A stretch of DNA of 64,000 nucleotides from Fistularia commersonii (taxonomy: Eukaryota > Chordata > Actinopteri > Syngnathiformes > Fistulariidae). Both the position numbers and the translations under genes were made by a program. Position 1 is the first letter of the stretch; each line of letters opens with the position of its first letter. The stretch spans positions 5,649,001 to 5,713,000 of the forward strand of contig JBBMNZ010000035.1 in assembly GCA_037954325.1 (NCBI GenBank). The letters are read 5' to 3'. Below, one piece after another: positions 1 through 20,571 of this stretch. The notes under the pieces are model-generated. The model saw nothing but the letters and a program-made list of their open reading frames with translations. It ran no database searches and had not been told where the DNA came from.

Positions 1-3000
1 AAATTATTCATTGATACGACAAGAGGCTGATCAAAATAGGTGATAGGACTAGCAAAAATTGATCTACTGAGTGTTTAAAATTGAATGTCAGGGATGTATT
101 GGTTTGCATGCACATGGTTGTTGCTACCACAACTCTCTGTGGATGTGTGCATGACACAATGGAACACACTCTGTGTGTGTGCGTGCGTGCATGCATGTGC
201 GCGTGTGTGTGTGTACATCAAATGTGTATGTATTGAGCTTATTGATTGGTGCATCCATACTGTTTTGAATTTGGGTCACATGGGCCAATATTTTTTCAGA
301 CATGTTTATGTTCTTTGGGTTTAGAGGTGACATTTTTTAAATTTGAGTCAGAATTTGAACATTTGGATACAGTGCAAAAATGTCAGAAGTTGGAGGGCAT
401 TTATTTCCTATACTGCCGTAAGTTCATTTATGAAAAGAGTAATTGTCAAATCAATACTCTTTGCTAGTCTTCTGAGTCCTAATAGCATATAGAAATGAAC
501 TCTCCTCTGAAGAAGGGATTTTATATTGAGATATGAAGCGCATGTATCTCTTTTTCCCTTTCACTGTGTGTATCTGCACACATTTTGTTTTCTTTCAGGG
601 TGAGTAGGGAGCAGGAACATGACTGTCAGAAACGTAATAACTGTACAAAAATTTCTCCTCCTGTCACAATGCACCATGATGAACTTCAAAAGGGGGAAAC
701 ACCGGAGAAACATTACCCTTAGTACTTTGTTCTGCTAACTAGAAAATTTTGATGCTAATTGTGAAACTGTATGGGAATTAAAGGTTGTTGCATTTCACAG
801 GCTTGTGACTTATATGGCATGCATGTCCAAATCATGTCAACTACACATCATATATGGTGCTGTATCTGTAATTGTTTGGCTCGGAAAGTCCAAGCAAAGC
901 TGGGGGGGTTACAGGAGCAAACTGAAAGTCAAAACATAAATAAGACAGAATTTATTATTATTATTATTTTATTTTTTACCCAATTTTAAAAACATTGCAG
1001 ATGTCTCAGTTTTATTTTTGTTTGTTCTTTTGGTTTCAGTATAAAGTAATATTGCATTTGTGCGAGGTACCTTCATTGAGGGATGCACATTTTGTCAGTC
1101 AGGATTTCAGACATAATGAGAAGGAGCACACTCAAGGACTGCAGCAGCAATGCCACTGAAAATAAGATAATGAGAAAGAAGAGCACAATGAAGCAACGGA
1201 AGACAGAGAGGGAGAGTGGTAGAAGGTGTGAATCAGTGTTCGGCAGGTAATGGCTAGGAAGGCGTTATATGCTGCCTATTTTGAGCTCATATGCCAGCTT
1301 GTTACTCCTGCTTTGCACTCAGGTGTGAAGTGTGCTGTGACATGTGTTTGGGAGGCGGGGTGGTGCGAGAGCCGTGTACATGTGCATGTTTGCGATTTGC
1401 CCTCCTGAAATTGTCTTTACTTTCTGTAATTGTATAAGAGCCACCAACTTGCTGTGTCCTTCTGTTTTATTTTTGCCCTGCTAACTTTAAGCAGTTGATT
1501 TGTTTTGTGACTCGTTCACTATCATCTTATTCATCAAACTTACTCTTTGAATCAGCAAATACCTTCGTCCGTGTTCTGTATTGACATGACAGCAGAAGAT
1601 ATAGTTATAGGCAGAGACTGCAAAAGGGAAGCGTGATGGAGATCATGGACAGAGATGATACTTTAGGGAAATCAAGGCAATGTGGATGCTGTGAGATAAC
1701 AGAGCAGGAATGTATGGAAGCGAGACAGGCCAGCACATAGGGAAATGGATTGGTGGCAGGGAGGGATAGTGATGAAGCGATGGAGAGTGGTGAGGATAAG
1801 GAGGATGTGTGAGGAGGGTGTCTGAGCAGAGTGCAAAGGGGGATAGAGGGATAAGAAAGGGAGGAGAGGTGGAGGAAATGGATAGAAATAGCTGATGCAC
1901 TCCGAGGCTTACACAAAATCAATAGCAGTCAAGAGGGGAAGCCACAACCCCCACCCTTCTCTCTCTCTCTCTCTCTCCTCTCTCTCTTGCCCTCTCCAAT
2001 GTGACTGCCCTTCCAATCCTCTTCCTTATGTTTTTTCCTCACTTTATCTTTTCCTGTCTCCCCTTTCCTCCTCAGCTGATGTCCTCTCCCTCTACACCCC
2101 CATTTTGCACTCTTCTTGTCCCAGACAGTTTCCATTCCCTGGTCACCCCCTCATCACTACTCTTTCCCTTTCTTTCCAAAGACATTTTCTTGTATTTACT
2201 CTAGGAAATTTCAAAAGAACTGGCTCTTTACATGGACTTAAGTTGTTTTCTCAGACGTTCAGACAGTAGAAGTGTCAAACTCATGATCTGATCTTAAATA
2301 CATCTTATTTGTTGTTTTTTTTTTTTTTTTTTTCCTTGTTTTACAATTGGAGCCATGGCACCTCTGACAAGTGTCTTAATTTTCTCTCTCCTGTTCAACA
2401 TTTTCAGTAACCTTGTTGTCTAAATGACTTTCTTCCCGTTGTGTCCTCCGGGTTTTGTGGCATTGGCATCATAGGAGTATCATAAACACACCCACATCCT
2501 ATTTCCAGACAATGGCCGTTCATGCATGGTGATACAGTTGGAAAGTTGTGAAATTAACCTTTTTGAAATACATGCATTTCTTCATATTGACATCATCGAC
2601 ACCTTTTGCATTTCACCAAGTTAGCGGTGTACAGAGTACTGGGTACGTATTTAACAATTAGCACCTATTTTTCTTCTGGCCTCATCACTGAAGTGCAACT
2701 GTAAGATTGCGTGGCTTTTTTTGTTAACATATGATTAAATTGTAACTTTATAATGAGACATTGTTAGGTAAATGCGAAAGGAGTTTCTGTAGTTAATATT
2801 GAATGCATGTAAAACACGTCTATATGAGTAAATGTGAGTTTGCGCCTACTCCCTTCTTCCAACAGCAAGCATCTTGAAAGTCTCTGATCCAAACTGTTGC
2901 ATTGGGCTTACTTAAATGCTTCAGGGTGTCGACTCTGGACTTGTACAGGTTCCTTTGAGCTTTAGGCCCTGCTCATGTGTGGAATTGACATGAGTCCTTA

Positions 3001-4684
3001 GTATTCCACTCATTATAGACTGTTCAATGTTTGAGTCAATTTTTATGGCAGTTGATTCTGCTCACTTCTCTTAGATGGTTATAAAATTGTAGTAGTATCA
3101 TGACAGAAATATCAGCAAAACTATGGAAGCTTGGATAAACTGTCAGATTGGATATGACACTTTGAAAGTATCCCGTAAAAATTTACATTATCACATTTTG
3201 TTTATGTTATGGTATGTTTCTCAAAATACACTATTTCTTCACAAGTTTGTTTCAACTGAAAGCCACCTCTTACTTGCATGATGCACCTGTGCTTTTTCCA
3301 TATACTGTATTCCTGAAATTAAAAGAAACCTGAACAGAATAGACTGTCTATTCCATGGTGTGTTCCAGGCAAAGTAAAGTATTTGTAATATACCTTTGAT
3401 GTTCCCAGTGATATACTGCTGCTGGTGTATGAATGACCACATACTCACATATCAGTTTGTTAGGTGGTATGTGACTTTTATTTCACAATACTGAAAGCTT
3501 TTTACTCAAAATAAATACACTGCAGTCCCTGAATGACTACTAAGTGTGTTTTTTTTTTGTATAAGTGAGTAGAAGTCAGATATGTACATTATCCATACAC
3601 ATAGCCATTCATATTGCTCTTGCAGTACTCTATTCTCCTTGAGAACCTTTGCATAAAAAGTGAACTATGTGTATACTCTGCTGTGTTTAGTTCATGTTAG
3701 TTCAACATAGTTCAACACCATCCCATTGAAACTTTCAGAAACCAGTTCAGCTTCTGTGATGTCCTGTATAGAGTGACTTGAACTGAATGACATGACTCTG
3801 ACTCAATTTACCCAACTATGACGCTGTGCAAGTGAGACGACATTCAGAAAGGTAGCTGAATTTTTTTTGCCCATTGTGATCAGTGAATGAGTGTTGTAGA
3901 GCGGAGCGCTGTGCAGCTGGGGAGTCCCATGAATACTTCACCAGTATTCATCCTTAAATCATCTTGGTGAAATTGGTCTTTTAGCTGGTTTTCACCACAC
4001 TAATGTAAGCTTTACTCACCTCAACCCTTTCAATCCATTTATTTTGCCTGCTCTTGGGATTGGAGGATGTGAGAGAAAGCCTTTCTTTAAGGATTTAGGA
4101 ATGCAGTGGTGAAAACCTCACTCTGTCTGCCTCTTCTTTCCCTTTTTCTCCCCCCTCTCTTCTTTGTTGTCAATCATAGCTTTTCTTCAAAGAAGGTGGC
4201 TGTAAGCAGGAAAAATCCTACAAACAAACAGCCATGAGGTGAAAAATGCTCTTTTTGAAAGCCCTTTTTGCATCTTATTTCCTTTTAGTTTAGTTTTCTT
4301 AATCTCTGTTGTAAAAGTGGCCTTGTCTGGAGCGCCCTGGGGAGTCCTTACACTCGGAGTGTGGACCACTAACACCATCTGTGATGAGGATGTCCCCGGC
4401 TAAAGATGGGCCCACACGGAAAAGGCAAAAACAAAAGGAAGAATAAATGGCAAAGACAATAAAATAGATGAAAGGATTGTGGAAAAAAGTCTTAGCCATG
4501 TTGCAAGCAGCGGTATCATCAAAAAGCTTCTTTAATCCTGGATTAATGTTCATCTCGTGTGCGTGCGTGTGTGCGTGCGTGTGTGCGTGCGTGTGTGTGC
4601 GCGCGTGTGCGCGTGTGCGCGTGTGCGCGTGTGCGCGTGTGTGCGTGTGTGCGTGTGTGCGTGCGTGTGTGCGTGCGTGTGTGC

Positions 4685-4746
<62 letters not shown>

Positions 4747-5370
4747 ATCCACATGTATTGCCTTGGATCTGAGACCATAGCATACCATATGTGTTTAAGT
4801 CACTTCTGTGCTGGATGTGGTCAGAGCCCCTTCTCACAAACATGTTTATTTTTCCTTGCTATTGTGTATTGAACTCCACTTGCATTAGAACAATGACAAC
4901 AAAAGGATTAAATGTATTACTACAGAGATAAACAAGATACTTCCTGCTGTGACCGGGTATGGTGCTGCTATCGTTTTCAAGAGGTTATATTATCACCATG
5001 TTTAAACATTATGATGAGTTACATAAAATACTTTGAACCATAAAATGTCTGAACCGATGACCATGTTCAACAGAGCAGCATGTGTTTAACACTCATACAG
5101 ACCTGGACAAGACTTGTTGAATGTAAGAACACAAACGAGTTTCATCAGTATTTTAATGTATATGGAACACATAAAAAAATGACAAATTCACATCACAGTA
5201 CACATTATTTAGATCCTCCACAAAACTGTCTTTTTCCCATCGGATAAAGGATCTTAGAAATGATGTGACAGTATTTCCATATCAGAGGTCCTTTATTGAG
5301 TGCCATGGTAGTGACATTTTTGTCTCACTTGTTGACACTGTTATAATCTTCTCTACGCTTCTCTTTGCAG
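1..5370. other. probable rnf38 intron or upstream DNA, no gene seen
   Basis: AT-rich DNA without recognisable protein similarity. It holds short TG repeats (about 172-213), a polypyrimidine stretch (about 1955-2150), a poly-T run (about 2317-2332) and the Z-DNA-like repeat at 4557-4744. It is assigned to an rnf38 intron only because the gene's first exon is missing. Confidence 0.5.
4557..4744. repeat. GT/GC alternating purine-pyrimidine microsatellite
   Basis: About 188 bp of nearly unbroken purine-pyrimidine alternation. The first part is rich in GCGC steps (GTGCGCGT units), the second a pure (GT)n run. Confidence 0.95.
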
Positions 5371-13613
<8,243 letters not shown>

Positions 13614-15090
13614 CCTCCAGAGTCATACCCCACAACACCACAACCCCTGTCTCCCTATTGGGTGTACCAACCATACTGTGTACTTCTCTCCTTATATCAC
13701 TCACTTCCACTCACTCGGGAATGGGACCAGTGCTCCTAAATCATTAAATTGTTAATTGACAAGTGTGATCAGCATTTAGGGCTGTGGAATCTTTCTACTG
13801 ATTGTGCTAACTCGGGCAATCACACCCCATGCTACTCTGCCTTCTGCTCACCTTTACTCCTTTCTATGAATGGCCTTTGAACCGCACACGCTGAAACTGG
13901 ACATGTGTACATGCATTTATTTATTGCTTTTTTTGAGCCTCACTCGCAGCCATTTCAAACCGACATGTTCCTTTCAGTCTTCCACTCGACGGACAGAAAA
14001 GGTTTCCGCGTGGTTGTACTTAACAGACCTTGGTGGAGAATTGGTAGCCGAATAGTCCGATCCTGTCACTGGTGTAATTCTGGATAGATTTATAAGGTAA
14101 TCCTGTTTTCTCTCACAGAGACTGTCCTCTACTCTAGAAAAGCATTTTGAATTGGCAGAATTGTTTTTTTGTCCTTGTGTTCCTCGAGCATTCCTCATAT
14201 ATGTGGTGTGTACGATTCAAGACAAAGATTGTGTTTACTGAGAGTCAGGGTGCGAGTGAAAAATACACTTTATTTTCTTTATGTTTGTGTTTGAGTATAT
14301 GTCTGTGTGTGGGTGGATGGGTTTTGCATGTTTAACTCCTCCTGCGTTATTTTTACAATGCTTGTCGTTCAGTTCACCGTGTTAATTGTGTGTTAAACAA
14401 CACCTCAGATTGGTTTGGGCTCAGCAGAGGTAGAGACTGACTGCAGACCAGACCATATTAATCTTACGCTTTATCAAACATCAGAAGGATGAAAAATCTC
14501 CATTTTGGACCAGAGGCGCTTCAAGAATATTTTGTGTCAATACCGTGCTCTAGGATAAGCCCTACAGAGACTGCATAAACAAAACTGTGTTGTTGAAAAG
14601 GTCAGCCAGGCACCTGCAATGTATTACAAAGATGCCTTTTATAATCCCCCAACCCCTCCCTCGCCCTCCCCTCCTCCCCAGTTCCAACTTACCTGAGTTG
14701 TCTTTATTTTTATTTTTTTTTTGGAGTCTGTTCCCCGTCCCCCAAATACATTTAAACGAACAGTGATTCGGTGTCCAGGTCGACCGTCACTACTGAGACT
14801 GGTCTTCTGTGTCGTATGTGTGTTACATTGTGTCATGGAGGGAAATTTTATTTTCTGTCATTTTGGGTTTAAAGGTCATAATTGTGACTATGCATCCATT
14901 GTATCTTAGTATTGTTTTATATTGGACAGTTTTCTGTTGCTTGGTACACTAGCAATTACCTCAGTCCCACTATTTATGTCTTTTTCAGAAAATGGTGCAA
15001 CCAGTATGATTAGTGCTTATGTTATTTTTGCTCAACGTTTTCCATGCAATTTTGTTGGGTTGTTTCACTATTTTACTCTATGAAACTATC

Positions 15091-15096
15091 ATTAAA
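15091..15096 (+). terminator. polyadenylation signal ATTAAA (rnf38)
   Basis: Common variant hexamer followed within 30 bp by a T/G-rich stretch; a plausible proximal cleavage site for rnf38. Confidence 0.4.
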
Positions 15097-15291
15097 ATGG
15101 TGTTATAGTAGTTTCATTATGTATTATATCTGTAACCAAAATCATTTGAAGGCCTGTTATGATAATGAAATTTTTAACAAACATTTGTACATTTTGTATG
15201 AGAGTTATTACTAGTTATACTTTATTAAGTAGTGCAATGATTTTTTTTTAATCCCTTACCTCGTCTTTTGGATTTCAAAAGCTGGTTCAAT

Positions 15292-15297
15292 AATAAA
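15292..15297 (+). terminator. polyadenylation signal AATAAA (rnf38)
   Basis: Canonical hexamer 1.7 kb after the stop codon; a plausible distal end of the rnf38 transcript. Confidence 0.45.
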
Positions 15298-15529
15298 TGT
15301 ATAACATCCTCTTCTAAACTGTTGCACATTGAACTTCTTCCCTCATTTTCTTTTTCTTTTAATTCAAATATTAGGTCTGGTAATTTGAATTCCTATATTT
15401 TTCCTTGATAAGACGGTTAATGGATGGATGTGTTAGGGTTTTAGATTTTATTATACTTGCATATACATGCAGAGGTGAAATTTGGGCTTGCTATTAACAT
15501 TTCATGAACAATTAAGATAGCAGTATGGT

Positions 15530-15730
15530 AAAAATAGACCGGGCTTCACAGCAAGAAGATCCCGGGCTCTACCCGACAGGGGGCCCTTCGATGTCTGTGT
15601 GGGCTTTCTCTGATTTCCTCCCACAGTCTAAAAGCATGCAATTGGTTAATTGACAACTCTCTCAACGCTCAATGACCACTGGTATGAAAGCCCATCCCCG
15701 TCCCCAACCATGACTCGGGGTGCAGCACAA
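15530..15730 (+). repeat. dispersed repeat fragment (TTCCTCCCACAGTC type)
   Basis: Contains CTTCACAGCAAGAAGATCC, TTTCCTCCCACAGTC-like and TGGTTAATTG segments in the order of an abundant fish dispersed repeat. Degenerate; family not assigned. Confidence 0.5.
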
Positions 15731-16837
15731 ATGGTCAAGTTATTGAATTAATTTTTTTTTTTTTTTTTAAATCTTATAAAAGCAGTGAAAAGCGCCAAAG
15801 GAAGATTATTCTAAAGTTCATTCAAAATTATTATTTTGGTATTTTTATTGTCACACCCTGTGCATACAATGCTTTGCTATCTTCACCAGAACTTTGAAGT
15901 GGAATTCCGCTCTGTTGATAAGCAAGAATTGGGCTCCACTCACACTCATCTGGTCTCCGTCGCCCCCTAGCGCTTTATTCAACACACTACATAAGGTGAG
16001 GTCAGGACTACCGTCTCCTCAATGGTATTTCGAGAATTCTACTGGAATGGGTGATTGATAATACTGTAATGTACAGGTAAATTGACAATTTAAGAGTCTC
16101 TGTAGCAGCAGAATCGTGTGCAGGTTTAAAACGCAAAAGTCTGTGGGTCTCAAAAAATAACTGATTTTTCAGCGATAAACTAAAGTATTTATCTTTGAAA
16201 CAGATCCGGTCCTCCAAGAAGAGTCATGATGGTTGTCTGTGTTATCTATAATTTACCCAGATTTAACAGATGCTTCCAGAACAATTAGGGAATGCCACCA
16301 GCCACACCAACTTAAACATTCTATTCACAAAGAAAGGGGGGGAAAAACATACTTTGAATTTAATGGGGTTTATAATTGTTGCGGAAAATAAATTAGACAT
16401 TACTATTTATAGATCATTATTATCACAAAAAACATTTTCAATATTACCAGTAATTTTGTTCCCACTTGAGGGATGATGAAAACAGCTTTTAAGTCTTTAA
16501 CAGTATTTTTTAATGGTTCACCTCTAACAACAGCAGACTGACTTGCAGCCTTTAAGACATTTGTGGTTACAAGCTGTGGCCCAAAACAAACTCTGACGTA
16601 AGCGCACAGCCCAGGTGTTTTTTTTCTGAAAAAAAAAAAAAAAAAACCTCACTTGCTGTGACTGTCTTACACTTGTCTGTTCAAGTGCACAGCCAATGCC
16701 TGTTTTTTTCCTTATTTTCTTCTGAAGGAGACATGATTTGCTAGATTTTCTTCATAGGTCAGGTGCAGATTCTAGTTTTATAAGTGGAGGTCTCGTCCCC
16801 ACATAACACCACCCACATTTGGTATTTTAATAATGAT

Positions 16838-17068
16838 GATGGGAATGCTGTGGCTCAGTTGGTAGAGTGGTCGTCTCTCCAAAGGAAAGGTTGGCGGCTT
16901 GATTCCTCAAGCTCTGTCTGACTGCCAAAGGGCAAGAAACTGGACCCCGAATTTCCCCCGATTGCCTGTTTAGTGCCTTGCATGGCAGCTCTGCACGGTG
17001 AATGCAATATTGTGTATCTTTGAAAACGCAAGGTGCTGAACGCGCCATATAAGTTGAGACCATTTACC
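16838..17068 (+). repeat. tRNA-derived SINE
   Basis: A-box TGGCTCAGTTGG (16851-16862) and B-box-like GGCTTGATTCC (16896-16906) at tRNA-like spacing, followed by an unrelated body with CTTGCATGGCAG and a tail ending GCCATATAAG...CATTTACCAT. It is not a functional tRNA because no acceptor or anticodon fold follows. Confidence 0.7.
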
Positions 17069-18052
17069 ATACTTCAGACTCTGCTGCTGTTCTAACATTT
17101 GGGCAACCAGATCATATGGCTAATCAAAGTTTAAGCTGGAATGTTCAAGAAAGCTGCGGTCAAAAATGGTGAGGAGTGAGTTTGAAAAACGTGAGAAGTT
17201 GCCTTTTAAGGGGCTTTTTCCTCAGAAACTGTGGGGAGATGCAGGATCCAAGGCTTTGTGTTTCAAGAATCCCCGCCCCCTGGCAACCTAATGATAGTGA
17301 AATGCCAAAAATCTCTCTGGTGACTTTTCCAGAGACAGAATGGATCTCTGTTCAATGGGTTGACTTCTCCCTGGAGTTCAAGCGCATTCACCAGTTAAGT
17401 AGGATCATGCCCTGGAGCACACTGGCAGAAAGACAAAAAAAAAAGAATTCTGACTTTGTTGAGGATGAAAAGTTTCTCTTACCCCATGTTGTTCATGGAA
17501 AGTTTTGTTGTTGTATTTGTCATAATTTGATCTCTTTTAAAAAAGAAAAACAAGGAAATGTGGTGAGAAATATGCCACTGTGCAAAAAAGAAAAAAAAAA
17601 AGACTTCTGTCAGAGCCTTGCGTCTCTAAATCCCCAGAACACACATTTTTAAGACTTAAAATGTAATTCTGTTTTTGTTTAATTTATGAGATTACCTTTT
17701 TTTCCCCCCCTCTCTCGGCTTGGGTATGTTAGACTGCCAGTGATATTTTTACTTTAGCACCACCGTCATGTCAAGTTAATGTATTAAGTTTTTCAGTGTA
17801 TTATTTAGATATGAATTGGCAAAAAAATAAATTCCTAGCTCCCAGGTGGTACACACCAGTAGCTGTGCTTCCTCTAGGTTTTATCCAGCTGTGTTCAAAA
17901 CCTCAAAATCTTCCATGTGACGATTTTATCGACCCTACCCTACTTCACAAGCTGCAGGAAACCATATATATGTGGTTATGAAATATGAAACAAAATGTAT
18001 AATAATGCTCATTCACTTAAAATAAGTTTGCGGTCAATACCGAAAGCAAAGA

Positions 18053-18335
18053 ATGCGCAGCACAGACACCTCCTGCTTGAATCCAGTGGCCAAATGGATT
18101 CTTTCAGGGTAGAGTTTGCATGTTTTGCCCATTCCGGCATTCCTGGTTTTCAGATTCCTCCCAAAGTCCAAAACCTTGCAGTAGGTTAAGTGAACTGCAA
18201 GTGCAGGTGTGAATGTCAAATTGGTGGTATGTTTCTGTGCCCTGCGACTGACAGGTGACTGGCCGAGGTTAAATCCTGCCTCGAGTCCAATACCATCACA
18301 GGTTGTCCCTCTGTTGCTGCAGATTAAGCTCTCCA
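18053..18335 (+). repeat. dispersed repeat fragment, same type as 15530-15730
   Basis: Shares the GAGTTTGCATGTT, TTCCTCCCAAAGTCCAAA, AGGTTAAGTGAACTGCA and TGCGACTGACAGGTGACTG segments of the common fish repeat, with many substitutions. Confidence 0.55.
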
Positions 18336-19552
18336 TGAGACAGTGACAGGGGGTTGATGTAAGGAGTGCTTGAGATGTTTAATATTACCTTTTAAATGAA
18401 AAACAAGGGGAATTATTAATGTATTTTTTTGTCTGTTTCCTTTTGTTTTCTGCATTGAGTTCTTTTTTTGAAGTAGATATATTTGTTGGTGTTTCACCCC
18501 CCACCTCTAAAGGGGAAAAAAAGCAAAAAATGAATACAAACATACTCCATCCACCGTCTATGGTCGTAAGAAAGCCTCTCTTACTACTGAGATTGTGTTG
18601 GATTATTCATGAACAACGAGCAGAAGTGTCTGAAAGGGTGGTGGATGTTCATGTATTTTCCTTTTTTCTTTCTTTTTTTTTTAATGTCTTTCCAGAGGTT
18701 TTCAGCCAATTCTCTGTGGCTGCCACGGTGGAGTGGCCTGTGACATGAATCTCCTCTTACACTGATGGCAAATCTTAGTCGTCTGCAGCCAAAGTGTGAG
18801 GAGTACTATGCTGGGATGACACTCACATGAGAATACACACACACACACACACAGTCAACAGAGCGTCGTCGGATCGTGAGGAAAGAGGAAGGTATCAGAT
18901 CACGTGTTTGTCACAGATATAGCCTCAACAGCTTCAAGTCAGAAATGACAATATTTGTGATTTTGGGGGGAATTTTTCCGCACTAGCTTTTATCATCTAA
19001 GTGATATTTGTTGACAGCAAATCTCTCAGCATCTGCTATGACTAGATACCTTTTCTTTGTTGCATATATCTTGCCCAGGTAAGATGCTTGGGAGGAAGGG
19101 GGGAATTATCCACTCATCCTGACCGTCCAGTAAGTGTGGCTTAACATTATATTGAGACAAATCTACTTATATTATAACCCAAAGTGAATTTAAGTCATAA
19201 AACTATGAAGCAATCGCAAGATGATATGAGAAATGATGGCAAAGAAGAAAATGAGCAGAAAATGAGTCATGGAGGTTGATAGTTCAAGATCCTCACTGAG
19301 CCTCCTAGTGGACGAAATAAGACAAATTATATGGATGTATTGGATATTTTTTGGATCTTTTATTTTACCCGCTCCCTGAACAAACACTAGTTTACTCCCC
19401 GAAATTTGATAGTTCAAATAATTAAACTAACAAAGACGACTCTTAAGGTTTGGTGGAAAAACAGAAGATATTATACTTCGGATCATTGCAGAGTTTTTGG
19501 GGTTGCTGTGGGGAATGGGGGGTGCAAGCATGTATAGGAGAAAATTAAAAAA

Positions 19553-19835
19553 ATCTCAGAAAATTTGAATATTGTGATAAAGTTCTTTATCTTTTGTAAT
19601 GAAATTACAAAAACAAAAAAATATCATACATTCTGTATTCATTACAAATCAACTGAAATATTATAATCCTTTTATTATCTTAATATTACTCAATCTGGCT
19701 TACATCTTAAGAAAGCTAAAAAATCCTATCTCAAAATGTTCGAACATCATGAAAAAGTAATTTTTGTTTTTTTTAATTGCATTACAGAAGATAAAGAACT
19801 TTAACACAATATTCAAATTTTCTGAGACAGTCCCG
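19553..19835 (-). mobile_element. short terminal-inverted-repeat DNA transposon (MITE), copy 1
   Basis: About 283 bp bounded by inverted ends CTCAGAAAATTTGAATATTG and its complement. Read on the minus strand it matches the copy at 31375-31653 along its whole length, including TGTAAGCCA and AATAATAAAAGG internal segments. It has no coding capacity and lies about 570 bp upstream of the beta gene start codon. Confidence 0.8.
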
Positions 19836-20403
19836 TATGCACACGCACACACGCACCCCAACCTCCACCCCCATCGCTGCTTTCGCTCTTCATCACAGAC
19901 ACGAACACTCCCACGGCAAATCCTTCCCGAGTTTCTTTTATTTGGTTTTGTAGTGTTAAGTGGAACCGGCCCCCACTTCCCCACCTGGAACTCCTAGAAC
20001 CTGAACACTCTTAAGTTGCGCGCTTCTCTCGGCTGGGAAGGAGGAGGAGGATGAGGAGGAGGAGGGGGGACCTGGGAGCATCCGCTGAAGTGGAAAAATA
20101 AAAAAAGAAATTGAAAAGGAAGAGCAGCAGAAGGACTTTAAACATTTTGGAGCGAAGGCTGACAATGGGGTCTGGCACTTTTTTAGGAGCCGCAAAATAG
20201 AGGACCAGCATTTCTCGCCCTCGCCGGTGAACTCTTAATAAGCAAAATCCGAAGCCAAAAAAACATAACTTTACAAGTTCATCCGTATGTTTTGCGCTCC
20301 GCCTTTTTTTTTAGCAGCCAGAGAAGGAGAACCGCCGGATCCGGACAGACCACCGCTCTTCGAGCTCCGCGGCACCGGAGGACTTTTTGTCCGGGGAGGG
20401 AGG

Positions 20404-20449
20404 ATGACCACCGGGGGTGCCTGCATGCTTTTCCTGCTCTATTTGGCCG
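20404..20449 (+). CDS. chrnb5: beta subunit exon 1: signal peptide
   Basis: ATG with A at -3, encoding MTTGGACMLFLLYLA plus one base, then donor GTGAGA. With the next exon it forms a signal peptide ending near AGCRA, before mature ENAEERL. Confidence 0.85.
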
Positions 20450-20496
20450 GTGAGATTATTATTATGAAATCTTTTTTTTTTTTTTTTTTTTTTTTA

Positions 20497-20571
<75 letters not shown>

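Larger units (their letters stand above)
13614..15315 (+). other. rnf38: rnf38 3' untranslated region
   Basis: About 1.7 kb with no coding potential follows the TGA. Candidate polyadenylation hexamers are ATTAAA at 15091-15096, followed by a GT-rich stretch, and AATAAA at 15292-15297. The true cleavage site cannot be fixed from sequence alone. Confidence 0.6.
15316..20403. other. intergenic region between rnf38 and the beta receptor gene
   Basis: Non-coding apart from repeats: SINE-like fragments near 15530-15730 and 18053-18335, a tRNA-derived SINE at 16838-17068, and an inverted-repeat DNA transposon at 19553-19835. The last few hundred bases (about 19980-20403) are more GC- and purine-rich and should hold the beta gene's promoter and 5' UTR, though no TATA box is obvious. 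A 158-codon reading frame at 17176-17652 looks fortuitous. Confidence 0.6.

Noticed and set aside
4299..4872. 159- and 134-codon frames across the GT/GC repeat
   Set aside because: Repeat artefacts; the flanking residues show no similarity to known proteins.
16838..17068. tRNA gene
   Set aside because: A and B boxes are present but no cloverleaf or acceptor stem; the following body and tail show it is a SINE.
17176..17652. 158-codon + strand frame in the rnf38-beta gene interval
   Set aside because: Lys-rich parts come from A-runs, the composition is that of intergenic DNA, and no domain or promoter is recognisable.
20287..20403. In-frame upstream ATG extending the beta subunit by 39 residues
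   Set aside because: It would place a charged, Pro-rich segment before the hydrophobic signal core; the ATG at 20404 gives a normal signal peptide.
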